A stretch of DNA of 12,042 nt from Lacrimispora sp. 210928-DFI.3.58 (GTDB taxonomy: Bacteria > Bacillota > Clostridia > Lachnospirales > Lachnospiraceae), in contig NZ_JAJCIC010000063.1 in assembly GCF_020554865.1 (NCBI RefSeq), forward strand, positions 1-12,042. The letters are read 5' to 3'. The notes beneath the pieces were generated by a model. It did no database searches, was not told where the DNA came from, and was given only the letters and a program-made list of their open reading frames with translations. The position numbers and the translations under genes are program-made. Below, in pieces: positions 5,035 through 12,020 of the stretch. The number at the start of each line of letters is the position of its first letter. Within the stretch, counting starts at the first letter, position 1.

Positions 5035-6395
5035 AAAGGTACGAAGAATATAAAGATATAGGCCTCCCGTGGTATCCACAAGGAGTCCCGTCACATTGGG
5101 ATCTCATGCGTCACAAGAATGTTCTTGAAGAACATAAAGAACTTGTTGGAAAGAACGCTGATAATTACACGTTGCTTTCCTTAAGTGTTAATGGTGTAAT
5201 AATAAGAGATTTATCTGAAGGAAAAGGAAAATTCTCAAAGGATTATGATAAATATGTAGTCGTAGATAAAGGGGATTTCGTTTTTTGCTTATTTGATGTG
5301 GATGAGACACCACGAACAGTAGGGCTGTCGCACAATCACGGAATGATTACAGGCGCATATGATGTATTTCATCCGCATGATATAAACAGTGAATATTTCT
5401 ACTACTATTATCTTGCACTGGACAATACAAAGGCACTGAAACCGTTGTATTCTGGTCTCAGGAAGGTTATTCCTTATCCTTCCTTTATGGCAACAAAGTT
5501 TCCAGTTCCTCCTCGCAGTGAGCAGGATCAAATTGTCCGCTATCTTGATTGGCAGGTTTCCAAGATCAATCATTTGATTCATGGTTATCAGAAGCAGATT
5601 AAATTGTTAGATGAAAGAAAAACGACAGTAATAAATGAGGCAGTAACACATGGCGTTCATGCTGATGTTGAAATGCAACCTGTAGAAGCAAACTGGGTTA
5701 AAGAAATTCCTGCACATTGGGAGTTCAACAAAGTTAAGCAACATTTCGAAATCAAGAAGCGCATTGCTGGCAAGGAAGGTTATGATGTAATATCTATTAC
5801 GCAGCAGGGCTTAAAAGTAAAAGACATTGCCTCTAATGAAGGCCAAATGGCTGCCAATTACTCGAAATACCAGTTTGTATATCCTGGCGATTATGCAATG
5901 AATCACATGGACTTGCTAACCGGTTTTATTGGGCTTTCTGACTTTTTTGGGGTTACAAGTCCAGACTATCGAGTATTTTCTGCAATTGATGTTGAAAGAA
6001 CCGATTTGAAATACTTCTTATATGTATTCCAGTTGGGATACAAGCGTAAAATCTTCTACGGACTGGGACGTGGTGCAGCCAATAAAGGAAGATGGCGTAT
6101 GCCTGCAATAAATTTTAAGAATTATGATATTCCTGTTCCTCCGATTGAAGAACAACGTGAAATTGTTGAATACATTGAGCAAGAGACAGAAAAGATTGAC
6201 TTGCTCAAAAAAGAAGTTGAAAAACATATTGAGTATCTTAGAGAATACCGAACCAGATTGATTTCTGATGTTGTGACTGGACAGATTGATGTTCGTGATG
6301 TAGTTATCCCGGAATACACGCCAGATGAAGATACGGAAATCGACACCGATGATACCGGTGAAGATGTGGAGGAGGTGGCAGAGGATGCCGAGTAA
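5031..6395 (+). CDS. hsdS: Type I restriction-modification specificity subunit
   Basis: A 454-residue HsdS with the usual two-half plan. TRD1 spans about 1-160 (the opening is YKDIGLPWYPQGVPSHWDL). The first conserved helix region is 160-210, from PPRSEQDQIVRYLDWQ through INEAVTHGV. TRD2 spans about 220-368 and starts with the matching VKEIPAHWEF. The second conserved helix region is 369-422, from PPIEEQREIVEYIEQE through LISDVVTGQIDV. The two helical regions set the spacing of a bipartite target. The target itself cannot be read from sequence. The TRDs look more AT-rich than hsdM and hsdR, as expected for exchangeable specificity domains. A very acidic tail (431-454) is encoded by the same bases that supply the hsdR ribosome binding site. 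The start overlaps hsdM by four bases. No invertase or spare TRD copy is seen. Confidence 0.95.
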   Translation: MKRYEEYKDIGLPWYPQGVPSHWDLMRHKNVLEEHKELVGKNADNYTLLSLSVNGVIIRDLSEGKGKFSKDYDKYVVVDKGDFVFCLFDVDETPRTVGLSHNHGMITGAYDVFHPHDINSEYFYYYYLALDNTKALKPLYSGLRKVIPYPSFMATKFPVPPRSEQDQIVRYLDWQVSKINHLIHGYQKQIKLLDERKTTVINEAVTHGVHADVEMQPVEANWVKEIPAHWEFNKVKQHFEIKKRIAGKEGYDVISITQQGLKVKDIASNEGQMAANYSKYQFVYPGDYAMNHMDLLTGFIGLSDFFGVTSPDYRVFSAIDVERTDLKYFLYVFQLGYKRKIFYGLGRGAANKGRWRMPAINFKNYDIPVPPIEEQREIVEYIEQETEKIDLLKKEVEKHIEYLREYRTRLISDVVTGQIDVRDVVIPEYTPDEDTEIDTDDTGEDVEEVAEDAE

Positions 6396-9336
6396 TACAA
6401 AGGAAAATGGTTTTGAAACCTTGATTGTGGATACTCTGGTAAATAGCAATGGCTATGAACAAGGTGTCACAACTGAGTACAACAAGCAATATGCCATTGA
6501 TGAGGACAGACTGTTCCGTTTTCTGCTGTCTACTCAGAAGAAAGCAATGGATGAGCTGCACATTCTGGACAGTGATCTGGAAAAAGATCGTTTCTTCAAG
6601 CAGTTGGACAAAAAACTGAAAAGCGATGGTGTCATAGAGCTGCTCCGCAAAGGTATGCGCTATAAGCATCTGCGTCTGGATCTGTTCTATGTGCGTCCTT
6701 CTGCTCACAATCCGGAGGCTGCAGAATACTACAAAAAGAATATCTTCAGTGTGACCAGACAGTTGCAATATTCCAGCTTCAACCCTCGTTTGGCACTGGA
6801 TGTATGTATTTTCATCAACGGCCTGCCGGTAATCACTATGGAGCTGAAGAACCAGCTGACCAAGCAAAATGTGTCTGATGCAATCGAGCAGTACAAAAAT
6901 GATCGTACTCCAGATGAGGTACTGTTCAGCTTCAAACGATGCATCGTTCACTTCGCTGTTGACGATAATGAAGTAAGAATGTGCACGGAGCTGAAAGGCA
7001 AGAAATCCTGGTTCCTGCCGTTCAACAAAGGCTTCAATGATGGTGCAGGAAATCCTCCGAATCCCAATGGAATCAAAACGGATTATCTTTGGAAAGAGAT
7101 TCTGACCAAGGATGAGTTATCTAACATTATTGAGAACTACGCACAGGTAATTACAGAAAAGGATGAAGACACGGGAGCCACAAAATACAAGCAGGTGTTC
7201 CCTCGTTATCATCAGCTTTCTGTGGTGAAATCCCTGCTTAGTGATGCAAAGCGTGATGGTGTGGGCGGACGCTATCTGATTCAGCACAGCGCAGGTTCCG
7301 GTAAGTCTAATTCCATCGCATGGCTGGCACATCAGCTCGTCACACTGAAAAGTGACAGCGGCAAAGAGATTTTTGACACGGTTATCGTTGTGACTGACCG
7401 TATCAATTTGGACAAGCAGATTAAGGACACCATCAAACAGTTTATGCAGGTATCCGCAACGGTTGGCTGGGCAAAGAGTTCCGGTGAACTGAAACAGCTG
7501 CTGAATGAGGGCAAGAAGATCATTATTACCATCGTTCATAAATTCCAGTTCATTCTGGACGATATTGGCGAAGTACATAAGGATAAAAACTTTGCCATTC
7601 TGATTGACGAAGCCCATTCCAGCCAGAACGGCAGTCTGTCTGCAAAGATGAACATGGTGCTCTCTGGTAGCGTCTATGACGATGAAGATGATCTGGAAGA
7701 CAAGATCAATACAATCATCGAGGGGCGCAAGATGGTAAAGAACGCAAGCTATTTTGCGTTTACCGCAACGCCCAAGAATAAAACTTTGGAAATGTTCGGT
7801 AAGAAGATACGCTTGCCCGATGGAACAACAAAGCCGGAGCCTCACTATGTGTACACGATGAAGCAAGCCATTGAGGAAGGTTTCATCATGGATGTACTGC
7901 GTCATTTCACCCCGGTACAGAGTTATTATAAGTTGGCGAAAACCATTGAGGATGATCCGCAGTTCGATAAGAAACGAGCACAGCGATTGCTTCGTTACTA
8001 TGTGGAATCCAATCAGTATGCTATCCACGAAAAGGCTAACATTATGGTTGAGCATTTCCATACAGAAGTGATTGCCAAAGGAAAAGTCGGTGGTAAGGCC
8101 AGAGCTATGGTTATCACCAGTTCCATTAAACGTGCTATCGAATATTACAAAGCGATTTCTAAGCTGTTGGAAGAACGCAAGAGCCCCTTTAAGGCAATCG
8201 TGGCATTTTCCGGTTCTGTCGAGTATGAGGGCAAACAGGTTACAGAAGCAGATCTGAATGGATTCCCGAGTGCCAAGATTGAGAAAATCTTTAAGGGCGA
8301 TCCCTATCGCATTCTTATTGTCGCAAACAAATTCCAGACTGGTTTTGACGAACCTCTGCTACACACTATGTATGTAGACAAAGGATTGGCAGATATTAAG
8401 GCAGTCCAGACACTATCTCGTTTAAACAGAAGCCATCCTGACAAGAAAGATACATTTATTCTGGACTTTGTGAACAAGCCTGGAGTTATCAAAGAAGCCT
8501 TTGACAGGTATTATAAAACCACAATTCTGTCTGGCGAGACCGATGTAAATAAACTGAATGATTTGATTGATACCATGGAATCCATTCAGGTTTACAGCGA
8601 GTCGGATGTAGATACTTTCGTGGAACGTTATCTGGCAATCGAACCTCGTGAAAAACTTGATCCGATCCTGGATAGGTGTGTTGAGGTCTATAAGGATTTG
8701 ATTATTGAAGACCAGATTGAGTTTAAGAGTAGTGCTAAAACTTTTGTGCGAACCTATAATTTTCTGTCTGCTATTCTACCGTATGGTAGTGTTCAGTGGG
8801 AAAAGCTCTCCATTTTCTTGAACCTTCTGGTGCCTAAGCTGCCCAAGCCGGACGGTGAGGATTATACCGAGGGCTTGCTTGAAGATGTAGATCTGGAGAG
8901 TTACCGTGCAGAAGCGCAGCAGACTATGAGGATTCAGCTTGAGAACGAAAACGGCGAAATCGATCCCATTCCGGTTAGCACCAGTGTAGGGGTTGATGTT
9001 CCGGAACTGGATACGCTCACAAACATCTTGAAGGAATTCCATGATATCTTCGGTAATATCGAGTGGACGGATGAAGACAAAATCAAGAAGCAGATCAACG
9101 ATATAATCGAGAGTGTCCGCAGGGATGAGAAGTACAATAATGCAATGCAGTTCTCTGACAAGCAGAATGCCCGAGATGAAAGTGATCGTGCTGCTCACGA
9201 AGCAGTCATGAATAGTATGCAGAGCGGCCTGGAGTTGTTTAGAGAAGTTCAGAACAACCCGTCGTTTAGAAAGTGGCTATTTGATAGCGCATTTAATTCA
9301 ACATATCAGGCAAACCATAATCAGACAAGTTTATAA
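6385..9336 (+). CDS. hsdR: Type I restriction endonuclease subunit (translocase/nuclease)
   Basis: A 983-residue HsdR, the ATP-driven translocase and nuclease of the complex. The N-terminal nuclease domain has LALDVCIFINGLPVITMELKNQ, giving D139 and E153-x-K155 of the PD-(D/E)xK site. The helicase motor follows: Walker A QHSAGSGKS (300-308), TVIVVTDR, the DEAH box (408-411), TATP (460-463), and QTLSRLNR (675-682). The rest (about 700-983) is the helical region that docks on HsdM. All key residues are present, so it looks active. ATG 6385 is chosen because GGAGGAGG (6368-6375) lies nine bases upstream and the protein then begins MPSNTKENGFETLIVD. An in-frame ATG at 6325 would add 20 residues translated from hsdS. 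It overlaps hsdS by 11 bases and ends the operon. Confidence 0.95.
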   Translation: MPSNTKENGFETLIVDTLVNSNGYEQGVTTEYNKQYAIDEDRLFRFLLSTQKKAMDELHILDSDLEKDRFFKQLDKKLKSDGVIELLRKGMRYKHLRLDLFYVRPSAHNPEAAEYYKKNIFSVTRQLQYSSFNPRLALDVCIFINGLPVITMELKNQLTKQNVSDAIEQYKNDRTPDEVLFSFKRCIVHFAVDDNEVRMCTELKGKKSWFLPFNKGFNDGAGNPPNPNGIKTDYLWKEILTKDELSNIIENYAQVITEKDEDTGATKYKQVFPRYHQLSVVKSLLSDAKRDGVGGRYLIQHSAGSGKSNSIAWLAHQLVTLKSDSGKEIFDTVIVVTDRINLDKQIKDTIKQFMQVSATVGWAKSSGELKQLLNEGKKIIITIVHKFQFILDDIGEVHKDKNFAILIDEAHSSQNGSLSAKMNMVLSGSVYDDEDDLEDKINTIIEGRKMVKNASYFAFTATPKNKTLEMFGKKIRLPDGTTKPEPHYVYTMKQAIEEGFIMDVLRHFTPVQSYYKLAKTIEDDPQFDKKRAQRLLRYYVESNQYAIHEKANIMVEHFHTEVIAKGKVGGKARAMVITSSIKRAIEYYKAISKLLEERKSPFKAIVAFSGSVEYEGKQVTEADLNGFPSAKIEKIFKGDPYRILIVANKFQTGFDEPLLHTMYVDKGLADIKAVQTLSRLNRSHPDKKDTFILDFVNKPGVIKEAFDRYYKTTILSGETDVNKLNDLIDTMESIQVYSESDVDTFVERYLAIEPREKLDPILDRCVEVYKDLIIEDQIEFKSSAKTFVRTYNFLSAILPYGSVQWEKLSIFLNLLVPKLPKPDGEDYTEGLLEDVDLESYRAEAQQTMRIQLENENGEIDPIPVSTSVGVDVPELDTLTNILKEFHDIFGNIEWTDEDKIKKQINDIIESVRRDEKYNNAMQFSDKQNARDESDRAAHEAVMNSMQSGLELFREVQNNPSFRKWLFDSAFNSTYQANHNQTSL

Positions 9337-9349
9337 TACGTGATAATGA

Positions 9350-9390
9350 AACAGCTTACCACTTTGCTAAACGCAAAGAGGTAAGCTGTT
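9350..9390 (+). terminator. Long hairpin just after hsdR (first of two)
   Basis: AACAGCTTACC (9350-9360) pairs perfectly with GGTAAGCTGTT (9380-9390). After one A-A mismatch, CTTTGC (9362-9367) pairs with GCAAAG (9373-9378). The 17-bp stem lacks a T tract of its own (CAACTTCTG follows). It may stabilise the 3' end of the hsd mRNA or form part of a double terminator. Confidence 0.6.
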
Positions 9391-9392
9391 CA

Positions 9393-9425
9393 ACTTCTGA
9401 CCAACTTGGACAGAAGTGTTTTATT
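9393..9425 (+). terminator. Intrinsic terminator of the hsd operon (second hairpin)
   Basis: ACTTCTG (9393-9399) pairs with CAGAAGT (9411-9417), and CCA with TGG lies inside. GTTTTATTAT follows. Being only two bases after the previous hairpin, the two form a double structure that should isolate the hsd operon from the next unit. Confidence 0.7.
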
Positions 9426-9436
9426 ATCGTGCGATG

Positions 9437-9483
9437 TCAATCATACTAATTGAATTATTCACGCTTTCGTTATATAATGATTG
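9437..9483 (+). promoter_or_regulatory. Promoter and candidate operators of the second defence unit
   Basis: TTGAAT (9450-9455) and TATAAT (9473-9478) are separated by 17 bases, a good sigma-A promoter 27 bases before the regulator's ATG. TCAAT (9437-9441) and ATTGA (9449-9453) form a short dyad over the -35 box. CAATCAT (9438-9444) and ATGATTG (9477-9483) are inverted copies that bracket the whole promoter. Both are plausible sites for the small regulator encoded next. Confidence 0.75.
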
Positions 9484-9504
9484 TTAATGTAAGGAGGGAT
9501 CGCC

Positions 9505-9717
9505 ATGGGTGTAACCTACAAGAAGTTATTTCATTTACTGATTGACAAGGGTATGACTAATGCAGAGCTGATGGAAAAAGCGGGCTTTAGTGCCAATATA
9601 ATTACCCGAATCAAACGTGATAATTATATATCTCTCGATACTATCGAGAAAATTTGCAAGACTCTCAATTGTGGAGTCGATGACATTTTGGAATTCACCA
9701 CAGAGAGCAAACAATGA
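9505..9717 (+). CDS. Second small Cro/C1-type regulator
   Basis: A 70-residue one-domain helix-turn-helix protein. It starts MGVTYKKLFHLLIDKGMTNAELMEKAGFSANIITRIKRD and ends in the dimer helix IEKICKTLNCGVDDILEF. It aligns end to end with the regulator at 2987-3202; the conserved skeleton is VxYKKLxxLLID, MT, AG, KIC-TL-C and DIxE. The start at 9505 has AAGGAGG (9491-9497) seven bases upstream. It is the first gene after its own promoter, and 58 bases separate it from the DUF4263 gene with no convincing promoter between. The likely role is repression of its own unit, and possibly cross-control of the hsd operon given the shared ancestry. That cross-talk is inference. Confidence 0.85.
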   Translation: MGVTYKKLFHLLIDKGMTNAELMEKAGFSANIITRIKRDNYISLDTIEKICKTLNCGVDDILEFTTESKQ

Positions 9718-9775
9718 GCAACATTGCGGTAAATTCTATGTACAAGCTTTAATTGACATTATATGAGGAAACATT

Positions 9776-10579
9776 ATGAATTTATATAAACGAGATTATA
9801 TAAAGATCCCTCCTACCAACCAGGAAATACAACTGTATGAAGATGTCTTGCGTGCCGAGAGAGAAAGTGTTGGAAACAGAAGATTTGGTAAAATAAATCA
9901 TAGGCGATTGTATCCAGTAGCAGTTCGACACTACGAAAGTTTATTTCCTAACAATCATGTAGAGTTGTTTGATTTCCAGAAGGAAGGTAATATGGAACAA
10001 CTAAATGAAGAATTTTGTGCCTTGATTCATGATGCAAACACAAACGAAAGAGACGTTCTTCGCTTCATTAATCACAGACCTGCTTATCATATTATTGCTG
10101 GTGTATTTAAGTATTATAATTTTGGCCACCACGATGCATATGTCTTCCCGGAATTTGCTTTAGGTAAGTACATTGCCGATTATTTGTTGATAGGAAAAAG
10201 CTCTGGCGGCTATGAGTTTGTATTTGTCGAGCTTGAACACCCTAATGGAAGAACAACCTTGAAATCTGGACACGAGGGAGAAGCCTTTAGAAAAGGTACT
10301 TATCAAATTTATGATTGGAAAGCAGAAATCGAAGCACACTTTTCTGCATCGTTTGTGACGATCACCAAGTACAGCAACAAATCCTCACTTCCGAAGGAAT
10401 TTTCAGAATATGATTCAAGCCGCTTCCACTATGCTGTGGTCGCAGGCTTGCGTGAGGATTACAACGAAGCTACTTATCGTGATCGTCGAAACAAAGCAAC
10501 CCAGCAAAACATTCTGACTTTGCATTATGATAATCTGTACGATAAAGCCTGCGAGTTAGAAACAGCTCAATCATTTTAA
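9776..10579 (+). CDS. DUF4263 / Shedu-like PD-(D/E)xK nuclease
   Basis: A 267-residue protein. The C-terminal part matches the DUF4263 fold of the Shedu (SduA) anti-phage nucleases: FPEFALGKYIADYLLIG (124-140, with E126 and D135), then FVFVELEHP (148-156, with E152-x-E154), then EAFRKGTYQIYDWKAEIE (169-186), the QIxDW helix typical of the family. The nuclease triad would be E126/D135/E152. A glutamate (E154) stands where a classic ExK has lysine. The N-terminal ~100 residues are not recognised; Shedu proteins vary there. The protein is shorter than the ~390-residue Shedu prototype. ATG 9776 has GAGG seven bases upstream. It probably shares the transcript of the preceding regulator and is followed by the HEPN-like gene after 102 bases. 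It may act alone, as Shedu does, or with that neighbour. Confidence 0.7.
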   Translation: MNLYKRDYIKIPPTNQEIQLYEDVLRAERESVGNRRFGKINHRRLYPVAVRHYESLFPNNHVELFDFQKEGNMEQLNEEFCALIHDANTNERDVLRFINHRPAYHIIAGVFKYYNFGHHDAYVFPEFALGKYIADYLLIGKSSGGYEFVFVELEHPNGRTTLKSGHEGEAFRKGTYQIYDWKAEIEAHFSASFVTITKYSNKSSLPKEFSEYDSSRFHYAVVAGLREDYNEATYRDRRNKATQQNILTLHYDNLYDKACELETAQSF

Positions 10580-10681
10580 ATAACAAGTGAACCGCTCATG
10601 TTAACGGTTAGGATGAACGTGCTTCTCCCATCGTTGACATGGGCACCTGTCTTTTGAAGAGAAAAGAACAAGGAGCAAGAT
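10580..10681 (+). promoter_or_regulatory. Intergenic spacer with two small hairpins before the HEPN-like gene
   Basis: AACCG (10590-10594) pairs with CGGTT (10605-10609). CCCAT (10627-10631) pairs with ATGGG (10639-10643). Neither is followed by a clean T tract. A TTGACA at 10634-10639 has no good -10 partner at the right distance. The downstream gene therefore seems to be read from the upstream unit, perhaps with reduced efficiency. AAGGAG (10670-10675) is its ribosome binding site. Confidence 0.35.
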
Positions 10682-11569
10682 ATGAAACCAGTATTGATGG
10701 AAAATGCCTTTGAAGCGTGGGCGGCTGCCATACGCTTTTGTGATGATATAAAGGATGGAAAAGCAACACTCCAGTATCAGAAAAATTTTGTGTCGTCACT
10801 TCATAATGCTGTTGAACTTATTATGAAGCAAATGCTGTTGAATGATAATGATCACAGGGTTGCAGAAGTAAGAAAAGCAAAAAATGAAGCTGATGCAAAA
10901 CTCTTACTCGATTATTTCAAGGCAACGGATTTAAATAGTTTTTTTGATACGTTGTCAAATGAAGACCTTTCAAAATTTAACACAATTCAATTTAACGAAC
11001 TAATTTCATTACATAAGAAATTATTTGGCAGAAGCCTTGCGCAGGGAGAATCGTTAAAAACAGAACTTGAGCTGTTGCAAAAGCTGAGAAATAATGAAAC
11101 CCACTTTTTGATTCGTCAAGGCAGCTTTTTGTCCGAAGAAGATTTTTGCGTGCTTCATAATTTCATGATTCGCTTTTATAAAATTATGGAGACATGGTGT
11201 CCTATTGACAAAGATGATTATGAATTATATATACTTCCTTATTGGGGAGATCCCATTGGAGCCGATAGCATTTACGGATTCAATCGTGAACCTTTACAGA
11301 GTTTTTCTTACGAAACTGCTGTAAGAAATTCAAAGTTAGCAAAGAAAATAGCAGAATTACTTAACGGTGACTATCTATATGGTGCTCCTGATTTTTCACC
11401 ATATACCATTACAAAAGATTTGATTGAACAACACATGGAGTTATCTTCTCAGTTTGATGAAATATGGTCTATGGTGTATATGATGCAATGCTTAGAGATG
11501 ATTTCTGTAGATGAAATTTTGGATGATGAACAAGGGCGAGTTTATTTTGCAATGAGTGTTCTGTTTTAA
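10682..11569 (+). CDS. HEPN-like domain protein, possible RNase effector
   Basis: A 295-residue protein that I cannot assign to a named family by overall likeness. The N-terminal half has the two signatures of a HEPN fold. One is a helix FVSSLHNAVELIMKQMLL (36-53) with E45-x3-K49. The other is a later helix ELLQKLRNNETHFLI (130-144) containing R136-x4-H141, the catalytic Rx4-6H motif of HEPN ribonucleases. The C-terminal half (150-295) contains a run of aromatic and acidic residues (ELYILPYWGDPIG, YLYGAPDFSPYTI) without a known motif. There is no signal peptide or membrane segment. The start has AAGGAG six bases upstream. As the last gene of the regulator-nuclease unit it could be an RNA-cleaving abortive-infection effector. 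The motif is seen; the role is inferred. The gene is notably AT-rich. Confidence 0.55.
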   Translation: MKPVLMENAFEAWAAAIRFCDDIKDGKATLQYQKNFVSSLHNAVELIMKQMLLNDNDHRVAEVRKAKNEADAKLLLDYFKATDLNSFFDTLSNEDLSKFNTIQFNELISLHKKLFGRSLAQGESLKTELELLQKLRNNETHFLIRQGSFLSEEDFCVLHNFMIRFYKIMETWCPIDKDDYELYILPYWGDPIGADSIYGFNREPLQSFSYETAVRNSKLAKKIAELLNGDYLYGAPDFSPYTITKDLIEQHMELSSQFDEIWSMVYMMQCLEMISVDEILDDEQGRVYFAMSVLF

Positions 11570-11621
11570 TAGGTTGTTTGAGTAAAAGAGCATTGTTCTT
11601 ACATATTTTGCATTTGCAACG

Positions 11622-11650
11622 TTGACAGAAATAGCCTGTATTTGTATAAT
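11622..11650 (+). promoter_or_regulatory. Perfect-consensus sigma-A promoter of the noncoding RNA
   Basis: TTGACA (11622-11627) and TATAAT (11645-11650) are both exact consensus, and the spacer is exactly 17 bases. The expected start point is about 11656-11658. Such a strong promoter with no convincing ORF after it is typical of abundant structural RNAs. Confidence 0.88.
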
Positions 11651-11656
11651 ATTGGT

Positions 11657-11913
11657 GTAACAGGTCGATCGTTGCATACAACTGAATATAGAAGTGTTCA
11701 AACATATTGAGAGATAGTCGGATTCATCCGACACGGTATCGGTACACCGGAAGTGCCGAACTGCTCCATCACGCCTGTGGTTCTGTTGGCGGGAGCTGTG
11801 TGAAGCAGAACCCGACTTTGATCTTCAGAGCCGATTACATAGAACATCATTTTGAAGCGAGAGCCACGCTCCCGCCGATTTCTGATGCTCTGTGTAATTG
11901 GCTCTTTTTGTTT
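11657..11913 (+). ncRNA. Structured noncoding RNA with pseudoknot (possibly raiA-type)
   Basis: About 257 bases from the expected start to the terminator T tract. Hairpins in order: GTCGGA/TCCGAC (11717-11722 with 11727-11732); TCGG/CCGA plus CAC/GTG within 11739-11759, closing a CGGAA loop; GGTTCTG/CAGAACC (11779-11785 with 11806-11812). The loop segment 11786-11796 (TTGGCGGGAGC) is complementary over 11 positions, with one G-U pair, to 11868-11878 inside the terminal stem, forming a pseudoknot. AGTCGG (11716-11721) could also pair with CCGACT (11812-11817) as a closing helix. The overlapping ORFs on both strands have no RBS or recognisable protein. The size, strong promoter, pseudoknot and motifs such as GGCGGGAGC resemble the raiA RNA class of Firmicutes. 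That name is from memory and unverified; structure confidence is much higher than class confidence. Confidence 0.75.
11827..11913 (+). terminator. 23-bp terminal stem and terminator of the noncoding RNA
   Basis: Bases 11827-11849 pair with 11883-11905: 23 positions with 20 Watson-Crick pairs, two G-U pairs and one A-C mismatch. The T-rich run TTTTTGTTTG follows immediately (11905-11914). The 33-base internal loop carries the pseudoknot arm 11868-11878. The terminator is therefore part of the RNA's fold, not a separate element. Confidence 0.85.
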
Positions 11914-11947
11914 GTCCAAATTGAGCCACAACGATAGTACATCCTTA

Positions 11948-12020
11948 AAATTGAATGACCGTCCGAATGAGATATGACTTTGCGATGGATAACGTATAAT
12001 TAGTTTCGCAAATTCAATTT
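11948..12020. repeat. Nested inverted repeats at the right window edge
   Basis: AAATTGAAT (11948-11956) is the exact complement of ATTCAATTT (12012-12020). Inside it TTTGCGA (11979-11985) is the exact complement of TCGCAAA (12006-12012). The right arm is one continuous 15-base block matched by two separate left segments. A TATAAT (11995-12000) lies in the centre without a good -35. It could be an operator/promoter region of a gene beyond the window or an RNA leader. Confidence 0.45.

Noticed and set aside
6325..6384. Longer hsdR start at ATG 6325
   Set aside because: It would translate 60 bases of hsdS in another frame (MKIRKSTPMIPVK...), with no RBS. ATG 6385 has GGAGGAGG at ideal spacing and a typical HsdR N-terminus.
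5031..6395. Phase-variable or shuffling hsdS
   Set aside because: No second hsdS copy, inverted TRD repeats, homopolymer tract or recombinase gene is present in the window.
7117..8061. 314-codon open frame on the minus strand
   Set aside because: It lies entirely opposite hsdR, whose nuclease and helicase motifs are intact. It has no RBS and its translation matches no family; it is a shadow frame.
11698..11937. Overlapping 76-77 codon frames on both strands at the right end
   Set aside because: Both run through the stems and the terminator of the structured RNA, lack a good RBS and read as low-likelihood protein.
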